DNA of 64,000 bases, from assembly GCA_020073395.1 (NCBI GenBank), contig JAIQFF010000007.1, positions 1 to 64,000 on the forward strand, read 5' to 3'. A program made the translations under genes and the position numbers. Positions 52,806 to 60,834 of the stretch are shown here, piece after piece. Each line of letters begins with the position of its first letter. The first letter of the stretch is position 1. Origin of the DNA: Terriglobia bacterium (GTDB lineage: Bacteria; Acidobacteriota; Terriglobia; Terriglobales; Acidobacteriaceae). A model generated the notes under the pieces. The model worked only from the letters and a program-made list of their open reading frames with translations. It made no database searches and was not told where the DNA came from.

Positions 52806-55187
52806 TTAGAACCGCTCGTCGAGCGTGATCTCCTGCACCATGCGATCCAGTAGCTGCTGTGCCTGGGTATGCTTTTCCTGCAGGTCGGAGATTTCTTTGT
52901 TCAGGGTGTTCAGGCGGTCTTCCTGAGAGTCAAGTTGGTGGGTATACCGCTGCAACAGGGCCTTCTCCTCAGCGCTACCTTTTAAGGCCTTCATGTTCTC
53001 GCGCAGGCGGACCTGATCTTTGGTGATGGACTCGACTTCCTGCTGGTGCGATTGGAGCTGCGTGGCAAGGGCGCCAACCTGGTTTTGCTGGTCGAGGACA
53101 CGACGGAAAACGTCCTGCAGTGCCGGCGTCATCCGGCCTTGCTGAGTGAGCAGGACGACCTGATCGTTATTCAGGTTGTTGAGCTGGTAGCTTGTATCCA
53201 GAGGATGATATTCCTCGACTGGCAGCTCCGCCGTTTTCCCCGCTTCTACACTGACGCGAAAACGGTAGAACGAAGCGGAAGTCTCCTCCGCTTTCGGCCC
53301 CTCGGCTAATTTCCAGCCCTCCCGGAAGGGATGCTCGATCACGACCTGGCGCGGCAAGGTATCGGCGTTACGGATCGTGTATCTGAGAATGTCGCGCTCT
53401 TCTTTGGTCAGGACCATGATGCCCTTCGCGATGCGCACGTGGCTCACAGGCTTTTCACTGGACTCCTGGTGGGCTACGACATGCACTGCTGTGTCTGTCG
53501 CGTAGGAGAGCAGGCGCCGTTCCCCGGGATTGACGGTATCGATCAGCCCTTCACCAGCGAAGGTATCGCCCTCAAGAATGTTGAAGGTACCAGAGTCCAA
53601 AGTGAGACCGCTCGAGTTGGTGACCCAGAGCGCGCGCAGGGCCCGCGAAGGTTTCTCGTCATTACTGTCGTCGCTGTCGTTGTCGCTTGCGCTCCAGAGA
53701 CTCACTTTCTCGACATCGATGTGGGACTGCAAAATGGGCACCAGAGCGGACTGATTTTTGCCGATGGTGATCTTCTGCTTGATGTCGTATTCAAACATTT
53801 CACCCACATCTTTGCCTTCGGCCTCGGCCCCCTGCTTGCGCATCGCGCTGGACACCATAGACGATTGCGTTTGGATGGTGGCCGGCTCCGCCCTGACTTC
53901 CACCGTCTCGCTCGCCGTACCCAACTGGAGGGTCGCGTGGATTTCATTGGTACGGCCCACTCCCAGGTAAAAGTTAGAAAGCGAATATCTTTGGAAGCCC
54001 GGAGCGTCAACAAATAGCGCAGAGTTGCCGGCGGGAACGTTGTACAGGTGATAGGTGCCACTCGAGTCGGTAACCGCTGTCTGGGAGGACCCGCTCTCCT
54101 CGTTCCGAATAGTGACCCTGGCGCCGGCAACGAAAGCGCCGGATGGGTCCGTGACCGTACCCTGCAGACCGCCTGTGCCTCCGGCGAACGAGGGCGGCGG
54201 GGATGGGCCGGGGACGTTCATGGCGGCCTCGTGGGTTTGCGGCGAGAGCATCATGGACTCGGGCAGAGCCACGACCGGGCGGCGGGCATAATAAGGCTGT
54301 GAGATATCCTGGATGAACGATTGCGGCGCGGCGGCCACGAGTGAAAGTTGAACGTCTTTCCAGTCGTCGCCAACCGTGTTGTCCACGATGGCCCAGCCTT
54401 GCAGCAGCGGCTTTTCGCCGGGTTTGTCCGGCAGAATGATGCGGTAGGTACTCTTCCAGATAGGAACTTCGCTGATGTAGCTGACAAAAATATCGCGGTC
54501 GCCCGTGCCCGTAGCCGAGATGGTCATGCGTCGGAGGTCGCGGGCGCGGGAGGAACCGACCAGGTTCAAGTAGCGGCCAATTTCATCGCCCAGATCGCGT
54601 TCCGCGAGCCGCACCGAAGTCCCAGGGCCGAGGTCGAAATTTTTCATCTCGCCGGTGTCGGACACGATGGAGAATTCGGTCACGTCGTAGAAGTCACCCT
54701 TTCCGTTGGCTTTCCGCTCTTTTTCGACGCTCAGAAGGCGGCCGGTGGTTGTCGCGGAACCACTGTGCACTTCCACGCGGGCGCCGCGCAGGGCCATCAG
54801 GAAGTCGGCGCGAGTCACTTGTTCTCCAAAGGGCAAGCGCAGTGCCTTCAGCCGTTCATCAAGCGGCGCGGTGGAGTTGTAGCGCACTCCGGAGATGCGA
54901 CCTTCGCCCAGGTCCACCACGGTCAGGGACTTGAGCACATCGTTAAGCTGGCCGGTGGTGAAATCGATGGCGAGGTCCTGGTTCCCGCGTACGCGAGCCG
55001 TGTGCTCGAAATATCCGATGCCATTCTTGTAGAGCACAACCCGCTTTACTGGGAGTCGCGAGGAGGAATCGTTGGCCGCCGTGGCTGTGGGTTGCGATTT
55101 TTCAAGAACACTCCCAGGTTTGTTCTGGGCGCCAGCGACGGTCGCAAACAAAAGAACAACCACAACTTTGAGGCAAACCCCGAGCAT
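52806..55187 (-). CDS. DUF4139 protein with inserted carboxypeptidase-regulatory domain
   Basis: A 793-residue exported protein with a signal peptide ending VAGAQ. The N-terminal half has DUF4139/DUF4140-like features (VKRVVLYKNGIGYFEHTARV, VPIWKSTYRIILP, GWAIVDNTVGDDWKDVQLSL). At ~340-435 a carboxypeptidase-regulatory-like domain is inserted (GLQGTVTDPSGAFVAGARVT; TYHLYNVPAGNSALFVDAPG). DUF4139 then resumes (LWVTNSSGLTLDSGTFNILE), and the C-terminus (~700-785) is a coiled coil. The insert is the kind seen at the N-terminus of acidobacterial TonB-dependent receptors. GGGAGGAG precedes ATG 55187. Function unknown; the family is linked to cell-surface structures. Confidence 0.8.
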   Translation of the reverse strand: MLGVCLKVVVVLLFATVAGAQNKPGSVLEKSQPTATAANDSSSRLPVKRVVLYKNGIGYFEHTARVRGNQDLAIDFTTGQLNDVLKSLTVVDLGEGRISGVRYNSTAPLDERLKALRLPFGEQVTRADFLMALRGARVEVHSGSATTTGRLLSVEKERKANGKGDFYDVTEFSIVSDTGEMKNFDLGPGTSVRLAERDLGDEIGRYLNLVGSSRARDLRRMTISATGTGDRDIFVSYISEVPIWKSTYRIILPDKPGEKPLLQGWAIVDNTVGDDWKDVQLSLVAAAPQSFIQDISQPYYARRPVVALPESMMLSPQTHEAAMNVPGPSPPPSFAGGTGGLQGTVTDPSGAFVAGARVTIRNEESGSSQTAVTDSSGTYHLYNVPAGNSALFVDAPGFQRYSLSNFYLGVGRTNEIHATLQLGTASETVEVRAEPATIQTQSSMVSSAMRKQGAEAEGKDVGEMFEYDIKQKITIGKNQSALVPILQSHIDVEKVSLWSASDNDSDDSNDEKPSRALRALWVTNSSGLTLDSGTFNILEGDTFAGEGLIDTVNPGERRLLSYATDTAVHVVAHQESSEKPVSHVRIAKGIMVLTKEERDILRYTIRNADTLPRQVVIEHPFREGWKLAEGPKAEETSASFYRFRVSVEAGKTAELPVEEYHPLDTSYQLNNLNNDQVVLLTQQGRMTPALQDVFRRVLDQQNQVGALATQLQSHQQEVESITKDQVRLRENMKALKGSAEEKALLQRYTHQLDSQEDRLNTLNKEISDLQEKHTQAQQLLDRMVQEITLDERF

Positions 55188-55429
55188 GAACTCCTCCCGC
55201 CTTGAGCGGGAGTTTACGCACCGTGACAACCGGGAGTAAGTACCTAGTTAGTGGCGAAGCAAGAGTTACACAATCTGGGTCGTGATTGTTCTTTCGCCCG
55301 TTCAGGGCTTCGTCATTTGCCACCCTCACCCGGGGCTTACGCCCAGGGCTGCAATGTTGCGCCGCTGCGCGGCTATGCACAGTGACGTCGATCTCATTCT
55401 AGGGAAGCCTTGAGTTGCGGGACAGACGC

Positions 55430-57379
55430 TTACAGCCCGGCCGCGATCTTCTTTTTTTCTGCTGTCCCAGTGTCATCGGCGGCTTTTTCCGGTCGCCCAA
55501 AGTCTCGCAGCGAGAGTTCGAGACCGCCGTACTCGGGGTGATCGTTATTGTCGATGGTGAATGCGATGTCGAGAGCGTCGCCGGAGAGCAGGGCGGCCTG
55601 CTGACAGCGTTCCGCCATGTGCCATCCCAGGGCATCGAAGGTAATGGCCCTGCGCCACTTGCTGTCGGTCGCTTGCCGATTGTCGGTGGCTTGGCGTACG
55701 TCACTGCGGCGCAACCCGGCTGAATCAGGATCACAACGCGGAGTTGTAAGGATCGCCACATCCGGCCCGCCCGGGCTGCGGGACAACAACCCAACTGCCG
55801 GCGCCAGCTTCAGCTTCACGTGCTTGTCTTTAATGATGCGCGGAGACGCCATGAGACGGACGGCGCGGGCGGTGAAGACAGGCTGGGGATTGCCCACGCC
55901 AAAAGGCTCCAGCCTCTGCAGCAGGTTGAAGAATTCGGGTGTCACCCGGTCAAGCGACAGCTCGGCATCAAAGTTGAGCGAGGGGTCGAAGTCAGCAAGA
56001 GTCAGGCAGGTATGCGCGTAGTCGTCGAGGCGCGCCCGAAGTTCAGGAAGATTTGCGGCAGGCAGCGAGAAGCCAACGGCGTGGGCGTGTCCACCGAAGC
56101 GCGTGAACAGGCCGGCACACGACTCGAGCGCATTCAGCAGGTGAAACGCGCGGATGGAACGGCCGGAGCCGTGGGCTTCCTCTCCGTTGCGCGAAATCAC
56201 CAGCGCAGGGCGTCCGTAACGCTCCACCACCCGCGTGGCGGTAATACCGATTACACCGCGGTGCCAGCCTTCGCCGTCGATCACAATGCAGAAAGCATCG
56301 CGCAGTCTCGGCTGTTCTTCAAAATTTGATGTGATGGATTGCAGGATGCGGCGCTCCTCCTCCTGGCGGTCACCGTTGAGCTGATCGAGCTTCTGGGCAA
56401 TCTCGCGGGCCCGGACCGGATCCTTCACGCTGAAGAGTTCGATGACATCGCAGGCCACATCCATGCGGCCTGCTGCATTGATACGCGGAGCGATGCGGAA
56501 TGCGACTTCTCCGGAAGTGAGGGTCCGGCCCGGGCTGAGTTGCGCGACTTCGAGCAAGGCTTTGAGGCCGGGGTTCACCGGCGAACGCAGACCTTCCAAT
56601 CCCAGCTTGGCGAAAACCCGGTTTTCTCCCGTGAGCGGCACTGCGTCCGCGATGGTCGCGATCGCGACCACTTTCATGAACGATTTCAACAGGCGGGTCC
56701 GATCGCCCTCGGGGATTCTGCGTTCGATCAGACCCTGGGCCAATTTGAAAGCGACGCCCGCGCCGCACAGTTCCTTGCACGGGTACCCACAGCCTGACTG
56801 ATTGGGATTAACCACAGCCAGCGCAGCCGGAACACCCTGCGGGCCCGGAAGGTGATGGTCGGTGACAATCAGGTCCACGCCCAGCCGTCGGGCGGTCTCG
56901 GCGGGAGCGAAGGCGCGGATACCCATGTCCACGCTGATGATGAGTTTGATTCCGGCGGCCGCGGCCCGCTCGATGACGTCGTCGCGCATGTCGTAGCCGT
57001 CGCGGATGCGGTGCGGAACGTGAAATTCAGCCGCGCCGCCGCAGAGTTCGATCGCGGTCTTGAGGACCACGATGGCGGTGGTGCCATCCACGTCATAGTC
57101 GCCGTAGATCAGGATCGGGTCCTTGTTCTCGATGGCGGCTTCGATCCGATCGACCGCAGCCTTCATCCCAGCCATCAGGTACGGCGGATGCAAGTGGGAA
57201 AGCGCGGGAGTCAGGAAGCGCTCGGCAGCTTCGGCTTCGGTTATGCCTCGCATGACCAGGAGGCGAGCGAGGGTCGTGGCGATTTGCGGATCGTTCAGGC
57301 GAAGGGATGGTTGTGAACTCAATTTCGCCGCGAGATGTTCAACGGCATTGGAGTCGGCGGTTTTAAGATCCCAGCGCAT
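55430..57379 (-). CDS. recJ: Single-stranded-DNA-specific exonuclease RecJ
   Basis: A 649-residue DHH-family 5'-3' exonuclease for recombination and mismatch repair. Motifs: YGDYDVDGTTAIVVLKTA (motif I), then IVTDHHLPG (DHH), NAAGRMD, and the DHHA1 motif GGHAHAVGFSL. A C-terminal OB-fold follows (FNLLQRLEPFGVGNPQPVFT). The size is typical for RecJ (about 570-730). A ~60-residue Arg/Asp-rich stretch (SAGLRRSDVRQATDNRQATD) near residue 570 may be a lineage insert. It starts at ATG 57379. Confidence 0.95.
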   Translation of the reverse strand: MRWDLKTADSNAVEHLAAKLSSQPSLRLNDPQIATTLARLLVMRGITEAEAAERFLTPALSHLHPPYLMAGMKAAVDRIEAAIENKDPILIYGDYDVDGTTAIVVLKTAIELCGGAAEFHVPHRIRDGYDMRDDVIERAAAAGIKLIISVDMGIRAFAPAETARRLGVDLIVTDHHLPGPQGVPAALAVVNPNQSGCGYPCKELCGAGVAFKLAQGLIERRIPEGDRTRLLKSFMKVVAIATIADAVPLTGENRVFAKLGLEGLRSPVNPGLKALLEVAQLSPGRTLTSGEVAFRIAPRINAAGRMDVACDVIELFSVKDPVRAREIAQKLDQLNGDRQEEERRILQSITSNFEEQPRLRDAFCIVIDGEGWHRGVIGITATRVVERYGRPALVISRNGEEAHGSGRSIRAFHLLNALESCAGLFTRFGGHAHAVGFSLPAANLPELRARLDDYAHTCLTLADFDPSLNFDAELSLDRVTPEFFNLLQRLEPFGVGNPQPVFTARAVRLMASPRIIKDKHVKLKLAPAVGLLSRSPGGPDVAILTTPRCDPDSAGLRRSDVRQATDNRQATDSKWRRAITFDALGWHMAERCQQAALLSGDALDIAFTIDNNDHPEYGGLELSLRDFGRPEKAADDTGTAEKKKIAAGL

Positions 57380-57478
57380 TTAGGGGAGAGGTCCCAGAGA
57401 CTGATTATAGCGATGCGGGTTGCCGAGCTTCGCTCGGCCTGACGGGCGGGACGCCCGTCCTCCATTTATTTACTTAGT

Positions 57479-57955
57479 TCAGGTTTCGTCGTCCTGATCG
57501 GGTTCGTCAATAGGAATGCCGCCAAAGTCCTCCGACAATTCCAGCAGGCGCTGGTAGTGGTCGTACCAGTCGGTGGACGCTTCGTACACCATCATGATGC
57601 CCTGGTGGGCGAAGCCGAGCTGCACGAACCCGGTCTTGCCAATGTAGGTCCGCAGCCAGCGCGCCTCTTCCACATCTTCTTCATTGGTGAACTCGGCGTT
57701 GCCCAGGCGCTCGATCATCTGGTCAAGCTCTTCCTTGCGCAGCATCCAGGCGTCCATGGTGAGGAAGGGCGCGGCTGCGGCCTTGGCCAGTTCCACGAAA
57801 TCCTTCCAACTGTCGGGATTGTCTTCAGTCTTCCAGACTACGCTCTGCACTTCTTCGTAATCGACGTAGCCGTGGAAGCGGCGCATGCCATGGCCTTCGA
57901 TGAAGGCGATCATGTCGTCTTTGAGGCCGGCCAGATTGTCGGGTGCAGGAGACAT
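57479..57955 (-). CDS. Conserved hypothetical acidic protein
   Basis: A 158-residue acidic, helical soluble protein (DDMIAFIEGHGMRRFHGYVD; NEEDVEEARWLRTYIGKTG; the C-terminus is DEPDQDDET). No signal peptide or TM is seen. I do not recognise the family. It sits just upstream of recJ on the same strand with a 99-bp gap, so it may share its transcript. Confidence 0.65.
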   Translation of the reverse strand: MSPAPDNLAGLKDDMIAFIEGHGMRRFHGYVDYEEVQSVVWKTEDNPDSWKDFVELAKAAAAPFLTMDAWMLRKEELDQMIERLGNAEFTNEEDVEEARWLRTYIGKTGFVQLGFAHQGIMMVYEASTDWYDHYQRLLELSEDFGGIPIDEPDQDDET

Positions 57956-57986
57956 TTAATTCTGCATTGTATGCCTGAATTTGGTC

Positions 57987-58072
57987 GTTTGTCGTCGGTC
58001 GTTGGTCGTTGGCTACCCCAAAGATACCCGGCAGGAATCGCAGTCAAGAGCGGGCCAACGACCAACGACTAA
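57987..58072. repeat. GTCGTTGGTC hairpin, family D copy 2
   Basis: GTCGTCGGTCGTTGGTCGT pairs with GCCAACGACCAACGAC across a ~45-bp spacer, just ahead of the DUF507 genes. A single arm of the same unit appears again at 58671-58694, directly after the second gene. Confidence 0.5.
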
Positions 58073-58119
58073 ACCCTGTGCTACACTACGTGTTTCGCAA
58101 ACGACAACTGATCCGCGCT

Positions 58120-58398
58120 ATGCTTCTTTCCAAAGAATATGTGGGCTACCTGGCCCGCGAAGTCACCAAAAAGCTGATTGCGGGCGGGCATATTGAAACG
58201 AAAGCCGTGCCTGCGGTCACCGAGAAGGTGCATGCCGCGATGCTGGAGGAACTGTCGCTCGAGGACCGCATCAATGACGAAGTGCGGGTCATTCTTGAAG
58301 CGTATTCCGAAGAGATGCGGCGTACCGGGGCCAATTACCAGGAAATGTTCCGCAAAGTGAAAAGCGAACTCACCCGCAAGTACAAGGCGGTGCTGTGA
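58120..58398 (+). CDS. DUF507 family protein, first of a tandem pair
   Basis: A 92-residue helical protein with the DUF507 pattern (LLSKEYVGYLAREVTKKLIA; MLEELSLEDRINDEVRVILE; YSEEMRRTGANYQEMFRKVK). The frame is open from 58009, but homology begins at MLLSKE, ATG 58120. DUF507 proteins are widespread in Acidobacteria and Deltaproteobacteria and have no known function. It overlaps the next gene by four bases (GTGA). Confidence 0.85.
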   Translation: MLLSKEYVGYLAREVTKKLIAGGHIETKAVPAVTEKVHAAMLEELSLEDRINDEVRVILEAYSEEMRRTGANYQEMFRKVKSELTRKYKAVL

Positions 58399-58670
58399 GA
58401 ATCAGCCGGGACAAGGTCAACAAAGTGGCCCATGTGGTTACGGACGCCCTGGCTGAACTCGACGCCGTCGATTTCGTCGAAGACCGCAACACCATCCGCC
58501 TCGAAGTACGCAAGATCCTCGAAGAACTGCTCAACCAGGAAGCGAGAATCGACCAGAGCGCCCGCCTGAAGATAGAAAACCAGAAGCGGACGATCCTCGA
58601 GGGCAGCCAGGAGTGGGACATTCTGTACCGCAAGTATTACAACGAAGAAGTGAAGAAGCTGGGAATCTAG
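58395..58670 (+). CDS. DUF507 family protein, second of a tandem pair
   Basis: A 91-residue paralogue of the preceding protein (MRISRDKVNKVAHVVTDALA; VRKILEELLNQEARIDQSAR; LYRKYYNEEVKKLGI). The GTG start lies within the stop of the first gene (GTGA overlap), so expression is coupled; the two may form a heterodimer. A family D repeat arm follows at 58671. Confidence 0.82.
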   Translation: MRISRDKVNKVAHVVTDALAELDAVDFVEDRNTIRLEVRKILEELLNQEARIDQSARLKIENQKRTILEGSQEWDILYRKYYNEEVKKLGI

Positions 58671-58694
58671 TCGTCGGTCGTTGGTCGTCAGCCC
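58671..58694. repeat. GTCGTCGGTC repeat arm, family D copy 3
   Basis: A single-arm match to GTCGTCGGTCGTTGGTCGT directly after the DUF507 pair, the same unit as at 57987. With that copy it frames the two genes. Confidence 0.4.
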
Positions 58695-58822
58695 CTCCTC
58701 GCGCAGGCTTTCGCCAAAAATGTCTCGTGCCAGGCGAGGCTTAAGTTCGCTCAAAAAAAAACGCCCCGCAGGTGTGGCCGCCTGCGAGGCTCCTCTGATG
58801 CAATCCGTGGGATCAGTCTTGC

Positions 58823-59149
58823 CTAGTGATCGCGGTACCGGCCATGCTCGTCGCTGTCCCAGTGGCCTTCACGGACCTCCCAGCCCTGGCGATGGTGCTT
58901 ATAACGGGGACGCACCCAGCGGGCGCCTCGGTAGGGTGGACGGTCCCAGCGTCCCGGCACCCACTCATAGCGATCCCCTTGCGGCGACCAGTAGCCATTG
59001 ACCCAGGCGTAGCCCGGACCGGGAAGCGGGCTGCGGCGCTCATATCGGACTCGCGGGGGTGGTTGTCCGATGTACACCGAAATCTGTGCCGGCATGGGGA
59101 TGGTCAGAGCGCCCGCGAACACTACCCCATATATCCAATTCCATTTCAT
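58823..59149 (-). CDS. YXWGXW-repeat secreted protein
   Basis: A 108-residue exported protein with a signal peptide ending MPAQ. It contains YXWGXW-type repeats (YAWVNGYWSPQGDRYEWVPG; GARWVRPRYKHHRQGWEVRE). These small proteins are common in Acidobacteria and Proteobacteria and have no established function. It lies just upstream, on the same strand, of the 57-residue membrane ORF at 59209, and may be cotranscribed with it. Confidence 0.8.
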   Translation of the reverse strand: MKWNWIYGVVFAGALTIPMPAQISVYIGQPPPRVRYERRSPLPGPGYAWVNGYWSPQGDRYEWVPGRWDRPPYRGARWVRPRYKHHRQGWEVREGHWDSDEHGRYRDH

Positions 59150-59208
59150 CCTGTATCTCCTCTTGTGCGTCAGGGGGAAACCTGGAAAAGTCTCCTCCGG
59201 ACCTTGGT

Positions 59209-59382
59209 TTACGTTGCGGAGTCCTTCTGGCGCGTGGCTTTGACACCCGTCAGAATTCCAATCCCCACCAGCACCAGGCCGCCCACCACAATCCAGTGGG
59301 TCGGTATGTGCATCAGGCTAGCCCCATAGATGGGCCCGGCAATCACGACCACAAAACCGGTCAGGTAAATTCCGAATGACAT
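59209..59382 (-). CDS. 57-residue membrane protein
   Basis: ATG 59382 to TAA 59209 encodes 57 residues with two hydrophobic helices (ten-residue strings such as GFVVVIAGPI and IVVGGLVLVG) and a charged end (KATRQKDSAT). AGGA lies five bases upstream of the ATG. It is small but its composition is gene-like. No family is recognised. The YXWGXW gene lies downstream on the same strand. Confidence 0.55.
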   Translation of the reverse strand: MSFGIYLTGFVVVIAGPIYGASLMHIPTHWIVVGGLVLVGIGILTGVKATRQKDSAT

Positions 59383-59580
59383 ACCATTCCTGCCCTCAAT
59401 TCGCCCGTTGGATGGTGCGTGACAGTCGCTGGCAACTCGATGATCTCGCCCTCATTGAATAGTATGGAGCGGGAACCTTGATCATTGGATTAAGAAGGTC
59501 CGATACTGGCATTGCAGGGTCTTAAATCGGGACACGGCCTCACGGACAACCGCGAAGGTTAAGGCGATTCCGGCCTCAAG

Positions 59581-60687
59581 ATGAATCAGAGCAGCCAAAT
59601 TACGAGTCTCGTCAAACAGGCAGCCCACGCTGCCGGCTTTGAATTGACGGGCGTAGCGCCAGTCCACGAGTTCGGCGAACTGGACCGCTTCCGGGAATGG
59701 ATCGCCGCCGGGCGCGCCGCGGAGATGCAGTACATGGAAGCGCGCAATGAGACCGGCGCGCTCAAGCGGGCGTCGCTCCGTACCACCCTGCCCTGGGTGC
59801 GCAGCGTGATCGTCTGTGCCATCAACTACAACACGGCCGAACCGTACTCGACCCAGGCGGATGAGCCCCAACGGGGGTGGATTTCCCGCTACGCCTGGGG
59901 ACAAGAGGACTATCATGACGCGGTGCTGCGCCGCCTGCGGCTGGTCGAGAACCAGTTGCGCGATGGGGTCACAGGATCATCAGCGCTGCAAACGCGTTGT
60001 TACGTGGACACTGGACCGCTCGTAGAACGCGTGTACGCAAAATATGCTGGCATCGGCTGGATTGGAAAGAACACCTGCATCATTAATCAGAAGCTGGGGT
60101 CTTGGTTATTCTTAGGCGTAATCCTGACCTCGCTCGAACTTGAACCTGATCTGCCGGCGCCCGACCGCTGCGGTTCCTGCACCCGCTGCATCGATGCCTG
60201 CCCCACGGATGCCCTGATCGCGCCCTATCAGCTCGATTCCAATCGTTGTATCTCTTACCTCACCATCGAGAAGCGGGGCGCGATCGCTGCGGACTTGCGC
60301 TCCGGCATGGGTCACGAGGTTTTTGGCTGCGACATCTGCCAGGATGTGTGTCCCTGGAACCGCAAAGCGCCAGCCACCGGCGTGGTGGAGTTTCAGCCAC
60401 GGGAAGGGCTGGTCAATCCCGCGCTGGAATGGCTGGCGGAGATGACCGATGAAGAGTTTCGGGAAAAGTTTCGCGGGTCTGCGGTGGGCCGCGCAAAACG
60501 CAGCGGCTTGCGCCGAAACGCGGTGATTGCCATGGGCAACAGCAGTGACCAAGGCTTTGCCCCGTTGCTGGAGAAGTTGAAAGCGGACGAGGATCCGGTT
60601 GTCGCAGAGAGCGCGGAGTGGGCGACCAAGAAGCTTTCGAGAAAAAACACAGAGTGTGGGTCGGACACTCTTGTCCGACGCTTTTGA
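59581..60687 (+). CDS. queG: Epoxyqueuosine reductase QueG
   Basis: A 368-residue cobalamin-dependent iron-sulfur enzyme for the last step of queuosine tRNA modification. An N-terminal catalytic part (WISRYAWGQEDYHDAVLRRL, RCYVDTGPLVERVYAKYAGI, GWIGKNTCII) precedes the two [4Fe-4S] motifs CGSCTRCIDACPTDAL and CDICQDVCPWNRKAP. A HEAT-like C-terminal helix pair follows. The last ~13 codons and the stop lie within family A repeat copy 3, so the original end has been replaced. It is otherwise complete. Confidence 0.95.
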   Translation: MNQSSQITSLVKQAAHAAGFELTGVAPVHEFGELDRFREWIAAGRAAEMQYMEARNETGALKRASLRTTLPWVRSVIVCAINYNTAEPYSTQADEPQRGWISRYAWGQEDYHDAVLRRLRLVENQLRDGVTGSSALQTRCYVDTGPLVERVYAKYAGIGWIGKNTCIINQKLGSWLFLGVILTSLELEPDLPAPDRCGSCTRCIDACPTDALIAPYQLDSNRCISYLTIEKRGAIAADLRSGMGHEVFGCDICQDVCPWNRKAPATGVVEFQPREGLVNPALEWLAEMTDEEFREKFRGSAVGRAKRSGLRRNAVIAMGNSSDQGFAPLLEKLKADEDPVVAESAEWATKKLSRKNTECGSDTLVRRF

Positions 60688-60788
60688 CTTGGACTTTCTG
60701 TGCGCTTTTTCCAAGTGTTGGTTCTGGGAGAGTTCTTAAGAAACAAAAAAGCAAAGTCAAAGGCGTCGGACAAGAGGGTCCGACCCAC
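60654..60788. repeat. Inverted-repeat element, family A copy 3
   Basis: A 135-bp copy with GTGTGGGTCGGACACTC at the left and GAGGGTCCGACCCACC at the right, and the GTCAAAGGCGTCGGAC sub-end. It starts inside queG, contributes its stop codon, and ends before the next gene. It is longer inside than copies 1 and 2. Confidence 0.7.
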
Positions 60789-60834
60789 CCTCCCGCACCG
60801 GGGGACGCGTGGTAGCATTTCAGCCTGGTCGAAC

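Noticed and set aside
57987-58694. CRISPR array made of GTCGTCGGTC repeats
   Set aside because: The units are few, imperfect, unevenly spaced and in inverted pairs; there are no spacers and no cas genes.
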